Origin: Streptomyces graminofaciens
GTDB taxonomy: Bacteria; Actinomycetota; Actinomycetes; Streptomycetales; Streptomycetaceae
NCBI RefSeq assembly: GCF_030294945.1
Contig: NZ_AP018448.1
Span: forward strand, 6,602,001 to 6,666,000
Reading direction: 5' to 3'
DNA: 64,000 nucleotides
Positions within the stretch are counted from its first letter, which is position 1. Every line of letters starts with the position of its first letter. Shown piece after piece: positions 16,961 through 24,693 of the stretch. The position numbers and the translations under genes are program-made. The notes beneath the pieces were generated by a model. The model did not search any database. It saw only the letters and a program-made list of their open reading frames with translations, and was not told the DNA's origin.

Positions 16961-18192
16961 AGTGGTCGGCTCCGGAAGTCCTTCGGGGGTTGGTCAAGCT
17001 GCCAGTCCGACGGAGGCTTCTTCCGGGTGGTCGACGGTGTGCTGGTCGAGCCTGGCCAGCAGGTCGTCCAGGTCGGAGGCAGTGAACTTCCACTGGAACG
17101 GCTGTGCCGTGGCGTTGTAGCGGTCTTCGAAGGCTCGGAGCCGGTCCCGGACCTCGCTCAGGCCGGTGAAGCCGTTGGGCGAAACGACCTTGCGCTGCAC
17201 GACGGAGAAGAAGATCTCCACCTGGTTCAACCAGGAGGCGTGCACCGGGGTGTGGACCAGCACCGAGTTGGGGAAGGCTGCAGCCAACCGTTCGGCGGCC
17301 TTCTTGCCGCGGTGGGAGGAGCCGTTGTCGACGATCCAGAACACGCGCTTGGCGCTGGCGTACGGCTCCTGGCTCATGACCTGGGCGACCAGAGCCATGA
17401 ACGGGTCGATGCCGGTGCGGGGCTCGGTGCGACCGAACACCTTCGCGTGGTGGACGTCGTAGGCGGCCAGATAAGCCAGTGCGCCACCGCGGCCGTAGGT
17501 GTGGTTCACGCGCATCGCGCGGGCCTTGCCGGGGGCGAGGGTGGGGTGGCAGCGACAACGGGCCTGGATCGAGGTCTTCTCGTCGGCGCTGACGACGAAT
17601 TCGTCCGCGTCGAGCGGCTCGCCGTTCCAGGTGCGGGCGTATAGATCCAGGACGCGCGCGGCCTTGGCGCGGAAGTGGGGGTCGGTGATGAAGATCCAGG
17701 AGCGGTGTTGCCAGGGCTTGAGGGCGTCCCGCGCGAGCCAGCGGCGCACGGTGGAGGCCGACAGGAAGGGCGCGATGCCGCGCTTGACGGCCTCGCGGGC
17801 CAGTTCGGGGGTGGTCCAGCGGGACAGCGGCGTGCCGGTCTCGGCAGGCAGTTGGCAGGCGAGGGCCTTGACCTGGGCGGCCTGTAGCGGGGTGAAGGAG
17901 GGCGGGCGTCCGGTGCGCTTGCGGTCGGCCAGGCCCGGCATGCCCAGCTCGGCGAAGCGGCTCCGCCACGTGCGCACGGTGTCCACGTGCACGCCGACCA
18001 GCTCGGCGATCCGCGCGTTCGGCAGCCCGCGGGCCGCATGCAGCACGATCTGCGCGCGCACTCGAAGCCGGTACTCGGTCTTGTGGCCCCAGGCTGCCTT
18101 CTTCAACCGGTGCCGCTCGGTGGCAGTGGAGGATATCGGGCGGGCGGCGGCAGCGGGCATGGCAGGCAAGCTGACTTACGGAGCCGACCAGT
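16961..18192 (-). mobile_element. IS630-family insertion sequence with TA target duplication
   Basis: 1232 bp. The ends are near-identical inverted repeats, AGTGGTCGGCTCCGGAAGTC on the left and, read inward, ACTGGTCGGCTCCGTAAGTC on the right (18 of 20). TA flanks both sides (16959-16960, 18193-18194), the IS630/Tc1 hallmark. One transposase gene fills it. Removing the element and one TA restores an 11-bp hairpin just after the aldo/keto reductase. Confidence 0.85.
16994..18169 (-). CDS. IS630-family transposase
   Basis: 391 aa, full length. The N-terminal part has HTH modules (NARIAELVGVHVDTVRTWRS). The DDE catalytic core shows the first Asp in FVVSADEKTSIQAR, the second in VFWIVDNGSSHRGKKA and the Glu in HASWLNQVEIFFSVVQRK. 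No frameshift is visible, and with near-intact ends it could still be active. It cuts and pastes the surrounding element at TA sites. Confidence 0.93.
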   Translation of the reverse strand: MPAMPAAAARPISSTATERHRLKKAAWGHKTEYRLRVRAQIVLHAARGLPNARIAELVGVHVDTVRTWRSRFAELGMPGLADRKRTGRPPSFTPLQAAQVKALACQLPAETGTPLSRWTTPELAREAVKRGIAPFLSASTVRRWLARDALKPWQHRSWIFITDPHFRAKAARVLDLYARTWNGEPLDADEFVVSADEKTSIQARCRCHPTLAPGKARAMRVNHTYGRGGALAYLAAYDVHHAKVFGRTEPRTGIDPFMALVAQVMSQEPYASAKRVFWIVDNGSSHRGKKAAERLAAAFPNSVLVHTPVHASWLNQVEIFFSVVQRKVVSPNGFTGLSEVRDRLRAFEDRYNATAQPFQWKFTASDLDDLLARLDQHTVDHPEEASVGLAA

Positions 18193-19049
18193 TAGCCTCG
18201 CAGGTCAGACAGGTCCTCGTCACTGAGACTGAGATCGTTCGCCGCTAGGTTCTCCTCCAGGTGTTCGAGAGAACCCGTACCCGGAATCGCGAGCACCGTC
18301 GGCGAGGTCGCCAGCAGCGAGGCGATCGCGACCTGCGCTGTGGTCGCGCCCAGACGTGCTGCGACCTTGCCGAGCCGTTCGGCGTCGAGCGGGCCGCTGC
18401 CGACTCCGCCGCCGAGCGGGAAGTACGGCACGTACGCGATGCCCGCTTCCTCGCTTTCCGCCAGCAGCCCCATGTCACCGGTGTGCCTGTTCTGCACCGC
18501 CGCGACGGGCGCGATCGCCCGGGCCTCGGCGAGCTGGGCGCCGTCGACGTTGCTGACGCCCAGGTGTTTGATCAGCCCCTCCGCGCGGAGCTCAGCCAGG
18601 ACCGCGAACCGTTCGGCGATCGACTCGCCACCTGGCCCGGTCATCCCGCCGACCCGCAGATAGACCAGGTCGAGCCGGTTGAGACCTAGACAGCGCAGAT
18701 CCGCCTCGACTAGGCCGCGCAGCTGATCAGCCGTCGCCTGCCCGCTCGGCACACCGTTCGGTCCGGGCAACGGCCCCACCTTCGTCGCGATCACCAGGTC
18801 GTCACGGTAGGGGGTCAATGCCGTATGGATCAGCTCGTTGGCCCACACCGCGTCCCTGCCGTAGAAGCCGGCCGTGTCGATGTGGTTCACGCCCAGCTCC
18901 ACGGCCCGGCGGAGCACCGCGATGCCCGTCTCGGGATCTCGCGCCGGACCAGCGAAGGTGCCCATCGCCAGGCGCATCGCGCCGAAGCCGAGCCGGTTGA
19001 TCGTCAGCTCTCCGCCGAGGGAGAAAGTCTTGATCGTCATGACGCTCAT
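18192..19049 (-). CDS. aldo/keto reductase
   Basis: About 285 aa from the ATG at 19049; a GTG at 19064 is the alternative. TIM-barrel signs are LGFGAMRLAMG, GVNHIDTAGFYGRDAVWANEL (catalytic Asp and Tyr) and VIATKVGPLPG (catalytic Lys), followed by VEADLRCLGLNRLDLVYLR, KHLGVSNVDGAQL and the NADPH-binding LAIPGTGSLEHLEEN. By family it reduces carbonyls with NADPH in the cytosol. It is divergent from a LuxR-type gene that probably controls it. The stop codon lies exactly at the IS630 target: the element turned an original TAG into TAA without changing the protein. Confidence 0.9.
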   Translation of the reverse strand: MSVMTIKTFSLGGELTINRLGFGAMRLAMGTFAGPARDPETGIAVLRRAVELGVNHIDTAGFYGRDAVWANELIHTALTPYRDDLVIATKVGPLPGPNGVPSGQATADQLRGLVEADLRCLGLNRLDLVYLRVGGMTGPGGESIAERFAVLAELRAEGLIKHLGVSNVDGAQLAEARAIAPVAAVQNRHTGDMGLLAESEEAGIAYVPYFPLGGGVGSGPLDAERLGKVAARLGATTAQVAIASLLATSPTVLAIPGTGSLEHLEENLAANDLSLSDEDLSDLRG

Positions 19050-19107
19050 GGTGTCCGCCGGCACGACTCCCAGCGAGCTCGTGGCAGCTTGATGCCAGAC
19101 TGGCGGG

Positions 19108-19773
19108 ATGCGGAACGAAGAGGTGTTTTCAGTGCGAGGAGACGCAGAGTTAATCGCGCGCGCAGGTCATCTGTTCGAGTCCGCGCGGACCGAGTTCCTG
19201 TGCGCCGCCCGAGATCTCCAGACCTGGTCGCAACCGGGGGCCAGGGCCGCGGTCCGGAATCGGATGCGCACGGCGGATCCCGCTGACTTCACCCCTCGGA
19301 AGCTGCTCAGCCCGGTGGCACTCGCCGACGAGGAGGCCCGCGCGCACCTGCGGCTGGTGCGGAGTAAGGGCGCTTTCGTTCGGATTAGCCGTTCGCCGCT
19401 GCCGCACGAGACCATCCTCATAGACCGGCGGGTGATGATCCTTGCCGGCCAGGAGACCTCCACCGGCCGCGAGTACACCGTGACGACGTCACAGATCCTG
19501 GTCGACGGCGTTCACTCGCTGTTCCGGGCGATCTGGGACGCCGCCGTCGATCTCGAAACCTATCTGCGCAGCGACGTCCCGCACCTCGATGCCGACGGCC
19601 GCATGATCCTCAAAGCCCTCGCTTCGGGCCTCACCGACGAATCGGCAGCCAAACGGCTCGGCGTCTCACTGCGCACCTACCGGCGGCGTGTGGCCGAGCT
19701 GATGACCAAGCTCGAGGCCGACTCCCGCTTCCAGGCGGGACTGCGTGCAGGGGAGCTGGGGCTACCCCGCTAA
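19108..19773 (+). CDS. LuxR-type HTH regulator of the TrmB/DUF-like sensor class
   Basis: 221 aa. The N-terminal two thirds resemble the sensor part found in actinobacterial LuxR-like proteins: LFESARTEFLCAARDLQTW, RTADPADFTPRKLLSP, GAFVRISRSPLPHETILIDRRVMILAG. The last 65 residues are a LuxR-type HTH (MILKALASGLTDESAAKRLGVSLRTYRRRVAELMTKL). It lies 58 bp from the divergent reductase, which suggests local control. The ligand is unknown. Confidence 0.82.
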   Translation: MRNEEVFSVRGDAELIARAGHLFESARTEFLCAARDLQTWSQPGARAAVRNRMRTADPADFTPRKLLSPVALADEEARAHLRLVRSKGAFVRISRSPLPHETILIDRRVMILAGQETSTGREYTVTTSQILVDGVHSLFRAIWDAAVDLETYLRSDVPHLDADGRMILKALASGLTDESAAKRLGVSLRTYRRRVAELMTKLEADSRFQAGLRAGELGLPR

Positions 19774-20151
19774 AAGCATAGTGATCGCGGCCCTTTAGCG
19801 GTCTGCCCGCCTGAGCACCCCAGACCACATAACCAACCGTCACGTCAACCCCCGAAGAACTTCCAGCGGCGACCACTAAGGGCGCTGCCGCTCTGGTGGA
19901 TCGCCGCTTGATTCCCCGCTGTTCCCCGTGATTCCCCGCTGGATCTGGCACGCGTCTGGCACGGACCTCTTCCTCCCGGACTATGGGCGGGATGGTCGCT
20001 GAGGTCTCCGAGGCGCGTCAGTTGGCTGCTTGGGTTTGAGGGCGGTCCGGTCGTTGGCACGGCGGGCCGTACTCCACTGCTGTACGGCACCTCAGGAAGG
20101 TCTGCCCCGGCGGGACAGCGTGATGGTCGGGGCTTGCGCGATCATGAGCGC
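19774..20151. other. non-coding stretch with short direct repeats
   Basis: No gene seen. TGATTCCCCGCTG occurs at 19909-19921 and 19929-19941, 20 bp apart, and TCTGGCACG at 19944-19952 and 19955-19963, 11 bp apart. They may be binding sites of a lost recombinase or replication protein. Confidence 0.4.
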
Positions 20152-20358
20152 ATGGAATCGTGGACGATCAAACACTTCTCGCAGGCCAACCCGGCGGGAA
20201 CGGGGCAGGATGACGTGCCTGCGCTGCTCCGTAGGGTCGCAGACTCGATCGAAAGCCTTGGCTTGGTTGAGGTTCAGGATCTCGTCATGCATACGGAGGT
20301 CACTGCGGACGGCGGTTGGCCGAGTCTTACGGTGTACTTCAGCGACGCTGAAGACTGA
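20152..20358 (+). CDS. small conserved hypothetical protein
   Basis: 68 aa (MESWTIKHFSQANPAGTGQD...), acidic, with an alternating pattern ending in SLTVYFSDAED. A TTG at 20134 would add six residues. The composition and lack of low-complexity runs look like a real small protein. I recall no named domain. It sits alone in the island. Confidence 0.5.
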   Translation: MESWTIKHFSQANPAGTGQDDVPALLRRVADSIESLGLVEVQDLVMHTEVTADGGWPSLTVYFSDAED

Positions 20359-20741
20359 TGTGGAATGCACACGGACGCTTTGCACTTGGTCCGCTTCCTT
20401 ATCAGGTCGATCATGAGGAGTCGGCAACCTCGGTCAACCGGCCGGTCTCCTTGGCTGATCGGCCGTTGCCATTCGGCGTTAGTCGGCGCTGTCCGCCCCT
20501 GTTGGTGTCAGCCGTTGATGTCAGCCGACCGACTCCCTCTTGACAGATCTGCTGCCAGTTCTTCTGGAAGTGATGGGCCGAGTCTCCCACCTCGGGTCCT
20601 GCCAGGGGGTATCGCTCTGACGTGCGCCGACATGGTCGCCGACTGTCATCGTTTGTCAACGTCGGTTCGCCTCGGGCGGCCCAGGGACGGCCCGGCAACC
20701 AGGACTCGACACTTGATGCCTGTCGCCGCGGCGGACCGATA
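20359..20741. other. non-coding stretch
   Basis: Several overlapping frames are open but none shows domain-like or codon-biased sequence. Probably decayed island DNA. Confidence 0.4.
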
Positions 20742-21389
20742 TCAGGCCAGTCGATGCAGGAGGGAGTCACGCTGATCCTGCTCGACCTCGGCGAGCGTCA
20801 AGTTGGGGTCGCGCTGATGAGCAAGAGCGACCTCGGCCGGCGTCGGCTGCTCCGCCTTGAGCGGCCAGGCCTCGGGGCGCCAGAACTTCGACCGGACGAA
20901 CGCCTTAGCGCAGTGGACGTACACTTCGTCGGTCCGCACGACCAGGGCAGTTTTCGGCGGCTTGCCGATCGGGGTCAGCCGCGCCAGTAGATCTTCATCG
21001 GCCGTGATCCAGGCTGCGCCGTTGACACGAAGCGTCGTGTCCCGGCCAGGGATGACGAAGTTGAGCCCGGCGTGCCCGTTGGCCAGGATGTTGCGGTAGC
21101 TGTCCAGCCGATTGTTCCCCGTCGCGTCCGGAATCACTACATGACGCTCGTCGAGGACTGTGACGAAACCGGGGGTGCCGCCCCGAGGGGCCACGTCACA
21201 GCGGCCATTGGCATCGCTGGTGGCGACGAACACCACGGGCGAGACCGCGATAAGGCGGCGTGACATTTCGTCGATGTGGTCGAGTTCTTTGCGAACCGCC
21301 CGCTCTCCGGGGTCCGCGTACAACTCTCGGAGTTGCGCCTCGCTGGTCAGAGCTCGAGGTATCAGGGTGTCATCCACTCTGGCGATCAT
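20742..21389 (-). CDS. PPOX-type FMN-dependent flavoprotein
   Basis: 215 aa from the ATG at 21389. The pattern matches the MSMEG_1061-like branch of the pyridoxamine-phosphate-oxidase fold: MSRRLIAVSPVVFVATSDAN, CDVAPRGGTPGFVTVLDERH, IPDATGNNRLDSYRNIL, HAGLNFVIPGRDTTLRVNG. The C terminus has YVHCAKAFVRSKFWRPEAWP. These proteins bind FMN and are thought to detoxify or reduce small molecules. The upstream region (21455-21565) is occupied by a long palindromic element, which may alter its expression. Confidence 0.82.
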   Translation of the reverse strand: MIARVDDTLIPRALTSEAQLRELYADPGERAVRKELDHIDEMSRRLIAVSPVVFVATSDANGRCDVAPRGGTPGFVTVLDERHVVIPDATGNNRLDSYRNILANGHAGLNFVIPGRDTTLRVNGAAWITADEDLLARLTPIGKPPKTALVVRTDEVYVHCAKAFVRSKFWRPEAWPLKAEQPTPAEVALAHQRDPNLTLAEVEQDQRDSLLHRLA

Positions 21390-21454
21390 AGCCCTGGTCG
21401 AAGACACGGGGAGCGTGCCCGCGCGGGCGGTGGAGCGGCTTTGGGCTGGAGCTG

Positions 21455-21565
21455 CTTTGGGGCGAGTGATCATGGCCCCGTAAGCTTGCGGCGAGTCGGG
21501 CAGTCTGTTGACCTGCCCGTTAAAGCACGACGTTGGGGCCATGATCTTAGAGGCTCGCCCCAAAG
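21455..21565. repeat. 111-bp palindromic element, MITE-like
   Basis: Outer arms CTTTGGGGCGAG (21455-21466) and its complement (21554-21565), inner arms GATCATGGCCCC (21468-21479) and its complement (21535-21546), and a central hairpin with CGGGCAG / CTGCCCG (21497-21503, 21513-21519). No coding capacity. It lies between the PPOX gene and the integrase remnant. Confidence 0.6.
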
Positions 21566-21625
21566 TGGCTGCCTAAAGCCGTGGAGCCGACCGCCCCAGC
21601 CACGACGTGTTCTGACCTCATGCAC

Positions 21626-22006
21626 TGTGTGCCTGCCTCTCGAGACCAAGACGGAGGAGTCGGACGACTTCCTACCGCTGCCCGAGTTCTGCCTCGAAAC
21701 CCTGCGCATGCGCCGCGCCCAGCAGACCGGGGACCGGAAAGCGGCCGGGGAGCTCCGGCAGGACACTCGGGGCTTGATCTTCACCACGAAGTACGGCACC
21801 CCGATCGAGCCGGGCAACCTCACCCGCATGTTCGCCTTGCGCGCCCGCCGCGCCAGACTTCGTGTGATCCCGCTCAGCGCATCCTCCGCCACTCGCAGAT
21901 CGCCATGACGATGGAGGTCTACGCCGAGGCAAGCGAGGAGGAGGTGCGGAAGGCTCTGGGCAAGCTGTCGGCAGCGATGGGCGGCACCGCTGCTGGGAAC
22001 GGCTGA
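21626..22006 (+). pseudogene. tyrosine integrase remnant, first island unit
   Basis: The C-terminal part of a phage-type integrase in two frames. Frame one reads DDFLPLPEFCLETLRMRRAQ, then GLIFTTKYGTPIEPGNLTRMF and LRVIPLS. Near 21875 the reading passes to another frame with RILRHSQIAMTMEVYAEAS and the family's usual KALGKLSAAMG end. The RHTCASLL box with the catalytic Arg and His should lie at the junction, but it has been deleted. The gene is therefore dead. Its place, 560 bp from the attachment site at 22565, is where int sits in such elements. Confidence 0.85.
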
Positions 22007-22174
22007 GGACTCGTGGACCAGCCCATAACGACTCGGTAGAAGCACACATTCTGTACCCCACTAGGGGTGGAAAGTGAAGACGAGGCCGTAACCGCCTCTC
22101 GCCCGACACGTTGCACATCGAAGACCTCCCCTCTCCTTATTCAGGGACAGGTAGGTCGATAGCCAATGCCGTCG

Positions 22175-22210
22175 AAGGCCCCTCGTCCCACGAAAGGGAC
22201 GAGGGGCCTT
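22175..22210 (+). terminator. strong hairpin terminator
   Basis: A 15-bp perfect stem (22175-22189 with 22196-22210) and a 6-nt loop, downstream of the integrase remnant and before a small membrane gene. Confidence 0.75.
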
Positions 22211-22293
22211 CCGCATGCCGCGGCGGGTCCGAGGAAGGGGACCCGCCCCAGCTGCCAGGCCTCAGGGCGGGTCCCACGTCGAAAGGCACGTGC

Positions 22294-22434
22294 GTGACCA
22301 CCGACCAACTCATCATCGCCCTGCTGTGCGCGGCCTTCGTGGCGTACGTCGCCAAGGTGCACCCGACCGTGGTGCCGGCGTTGACCCTCGCGGCGGCCGT
22401 GGCCGCTGTGATCGTGGCGGTGATGCTCACGTAG
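22294..22434 (+). CDS. 46-aa hydrophobic small protein
   Basis: GTG start at 22294 with GAAAGG 8 bases upstream. Almost the whole protein is membrane-like: DQLIIALLCAAFVAYVAKV, then PALTLAAAVAAVIVAVMLT. Two TM helices with a short polar turn fit a small spread- or holin-like membrane protein. It lies between two terminators beside the attachment site, as small accessory genes of integrative elements often do. Function unknown. Confidence 0.6.
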   Translation: MTTDQLIIALLCAAFVAYVAKVHPTVVPALTLAAAVAAVIVAVMLT

Positions 22435-22469
22435 GAGACAGCAGTCGCCCCCCAGTCTCGCGACCTACC

Positions 22470-22499
22470 AGCAACGGGCTCCTCCCCGAGCCCGTTGCT
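22470..22499 (+). terminator. hairpin terminator after the small membrane gene
   Basis: A 12-bp stem AGCAACGGGCTC with its complement and a 6-nt loop, 36 bp past the stop. The right arm overlaps the GTTGCTGTAC repeats. Confidence 0.65.
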
Positions 22500-22516
22500 G
22501 TACATCGCTGCTGTAC
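22494..22516 (+). repeat. paired GTTGCTGTAC-type repeat near the middle attachment site
   Basis: GTTGCTGTAC and GCTGCTGTAC separated by 3 bp; 21 of 23 positions match the pair at 15544. Candidate integrase arm site of the first unit. Confidence 0.5.
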
Positions 22517-22530
22517 GCCCCTCAAACGCA

Positions 22531-22558
22531 AGAGGCCCCGGATCTCTCCGGGGCCTCT
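22531..22558 (-). terminator. terminator carried with the middle tRNA-Arg end
   Basis: A 12-bp perfect stem AGAGGCCCCGGA / TCCGGGGCCTCT with a TCTC loop, 6 bp from the truncated tRNA. Confidence 0.75.
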
Positions 22559-22564
22559 CACCTG

Positions 22565-22608
22565 TGTGCACTCGGCAGGATTCGAACCTGCAACCTTCTG
22601 ATCCGTAG
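22565..22608 (-). repeat. truncated tRNA-Arg 3' half, junction of the two island units
   Basis: All 44 bases are identical to 34434-34477 in the intact tRNA-Arg gene and its 3' flank. Sequence identity stops in the anticodon arm, typical for the crossover core of tRNA-specific tyrosine integrases. It marks the left end of the second unit and the right end of the first. Confidence 0.92.
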
Positions 22609-23325
22609 GATCGGGCAGGCTGTTGGGCGGCGGTTCCGCCTTCCTCCCGGCTGATCGCTGATGATCGTGATCAACACCCTCTGTGAGCCGTCGTTGCCGT
22701 CAGGGTTGCCGTCAGCGCTGAACAGGGGGCACCGGCTAGCGCCGAATCGCAGCGTGCGCAGGACTTCAGGCCCAGCCCGGCTGAGAGTTACAACTTTCTC
22801 TACCTGGTCAAGGCTCGCTGCGCTCGCAGCCGTCATGCTCCGGCCGCGAGCGCCAACCGCCCTATGACCTGGGGCTCTTGCTCCGGTGACGCAGGGCACG
22901 CCCACGGGGAACCGCCGCCGCGATCCGGCCTAGGGATGGAAGACCCATCAGCACCCGCAGGGACCACAAGGCGCACGAGCACAAGACACCCCATCAAGGC
23001 CATAAGACCCGAGCAGCCCAACGGAGTTGGGATCGATCCCAGGGGAGCGAGGGCCGCGCACCGCCGCCCGCCCGTCGCCACCAGCAGCGGCCAAGAACCA
23101 AGCACCGGGGTCATCAGGTACAGGGGATTGCCGCACCACCAGGTCAACGACGCTTTGGGTTACCGAAGAGGCCGGATCGCGGCGGCGGTTCCCCGCGGGC
23201 TACCTCGCTACCGTGGCCGAGGCCCCGTGGGTGCCCAGATTGCATGCGTGACGCGGGTGTTCACACGGGATGATCACATGGTTCTGTACACCTGCTTGGC
23301 TTCTGAGTGCACTTCGGGGGACCTC
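22609..23325. other. mostly non-coding stretch; one weak minus-strand membrane ORF
   Basis: A minus-strand frame (22833-23147, 104 aa) has two hydrophobic segments and could be a small membrane protein, but I see no ribosome site or family match. Nothing else is supported. Confidence 0.35.
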
Positions 23326-23841
23326 ATGTACCGCTTCACCCGCCACACTGGCAGTGCTCTGACTGCCGTCGCGCTGATTACCGGCATGGCAACTTCCTGT
23401 TCTGACTCGCCTGCGACGTCCAAGGCTCCGCAGTCCCAGAAGACGGCGAGCTCCACCGCGGCTCCCACAGCGCAGTCACCCTCTCAGTCCGGCCGGGAGC
23501 AGCTGAACAAGGAAGCCCGCGACTTGCTCGACATGACGGATCGCTTGGAGTCGGACGAGGGCTTGGTCTCGTCCGGCTCCCTCGCGGTGCCCGGGGAGAA
23601 CTTGGACAAGACCATCAAGTCCGGCACCGCCCTGCGGGTGGAGGTGGCATGCGCAGGGGAGGGCACGGTCACTTTCACAGTCGCCTCAGGCACCGCCAAG
23701 ACAGCTAAGCGCGTCGACTGCACGCAGCCGATGACGAACGGGTTCGACTTCACCACGGCCGGGCCGGGTCTCACGATCCAGGCGGACTCACCCGAGGAAG
23801 AAAGTGTGGGCACCGCCTACATGGTGAGCCACATCTCCTGA
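23326..23841 (+). CDS. putative secreted lipoprotein
   Basis: 171 aa from the ATG at 23326, with GGGGGA just upstream. The N terminus is a signal peptide (FTRHTGSALTAVALITGMA) ending at a Cys (ATSC-SDSP), a weak lipobox. A Ser/Thr/Gln/Ala linker to about residue 65 precedes a small, mostly beta domain (GTALRVEVACAGEGTVTFTV, RVDCTQPMTNGF) with two Cys that may pair. It resembles small lipoproteins of Streptomyces with no assigned role. It lies on the second island unit. Confidence 0.65.
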   Translation: MYRFTRHTGSALTAVALITGMATSCSDSPATSKAPQSQKTASSTAAPTAQSPSQSGREQLNKEARDLLDMTDRLESDEGLVSSGSLAVPGENLDKTIKSGTALRVEVACAGEGTVTFTVASGTAKTAKRVDCTQPMTNGFDFTTAGPGLTIQADSPEEESVGTAYMVSHIS

Positions 23842-24245
23842 CGGTCCCGGCTGACGGCCCTCGTCGCCCTGGTCTGGCTGTTGCGGTACAGCAGCGAAGT
23901 ACAGCGGAAGGTGCGCCGTCCTGACTCCCGCCGACCAGGTGGGCTGCCTGACTTCACATGTGGGCACGTGAATGGGCTCCACGGTACGGACGAGTTTTGG
24001 TACCACCTTCGAACCGGTGGCCGACCGTTCACCCCGGCCCCTGACGGCCTCTTCTCGCTGGCTGCGCCTGTGTGCCGACCCTCCACCGGCCGGCGGTCGA
24101 ACGACTGTCGGAGCCAAAAGAACCTGGTGCGCTGGTACCAACTAAGTAACTGTTGTCGTTCCGATCTTGAGGGGTGTGCGTCGAACAGGAGTCTCGATCG
24201 GGTGATCGCAACTGGCTGCGGGCATGAAGGCAGGGACCCAACTGA
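23842..24245. other. non-coding stretch with inverted arm-type repeat
   Basis: No gene. It contains the GTACAGC repeats at 23886-23905. Confidence 0.4.
23886..23905 (-). repeat. inverted copy of the paired GCTGTAC repeat
   Basis: Read on the minus strand it is GCTGTAC, TTCGCT, GCTGTAC, the same motif and spacing as at 15544 and 22494 but in opposite orientation, inside the left end of the second unit. Confidence 0.45.
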
Positions 24246-24521
24246 ACACACGGTCTTGACAGGGAACGTGAAGTCCGCGGCCGCCGCCTGGTTGCGCGGC
24301 GCGGCGAGCAGGCCCGCTTTGGCTTCACCCGGTCCGGCGGTGCGCCGGTCGGCTCCGTCGTGGACATCCAGTTCAAGGACCGCGGGCTGCGGGTGCACCT
24401 GGATGGGGCGGTGGCCCCGGTGCGGGACGAGGGGAGCGAGCCGGTGCTGGGGGTGTCCGTGCCGGTGGACCGCGACACACTGATCGACCGCTGGTACGTG
24501 CACCGCATCCGCCTGGAGTGA
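24246..24521 (+). pseudogene. C-terminal fragment of a Streptomyces DUF4429-like protein
   Basis: The frame opens after a stop at 24243 with no good start and gives about 91 residues. It contains RFGFTRSGGAPVGSVVDIQF, DGAVAPVRDEGSEPVLGVSV and VDRDTLIDRWYVHRIRLE before a stop. The strongly protein-like end with no beginning suggests a gene cut by recombination. The family call is tentative. Confidence 0.45.
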
Positions 24522-24693
24522 AGGCACGGCCCGCCGGGTGAAGACCGGCACGGAGGCGTTCGCGCGGCCCACCGAGTGGGTGGCGGTCGGCGCCGAGGGC
24601 GATGAGCGTTTTGGAACCGAAGGGCGTCATTGCCCCGTAACGACCAAAGGTTAGCTTTGCCTCCGTCTTGTGAGGCGAGTGAACGGTGCGGTT

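Noticed and set aside
16947..16980. Reading the 11 bases CTGACCTGCGA as part of the IS630 inverted repeats
   Set aside because: The bases lie outside the TA duplications and are explained as the two arms of the split host hairpin.
23881..24483. 200-aa plus-strand frame
   Set aside because: It overlaps, in another frame, the more protein-like fragment ending at 24521 and has no recognisable domain.
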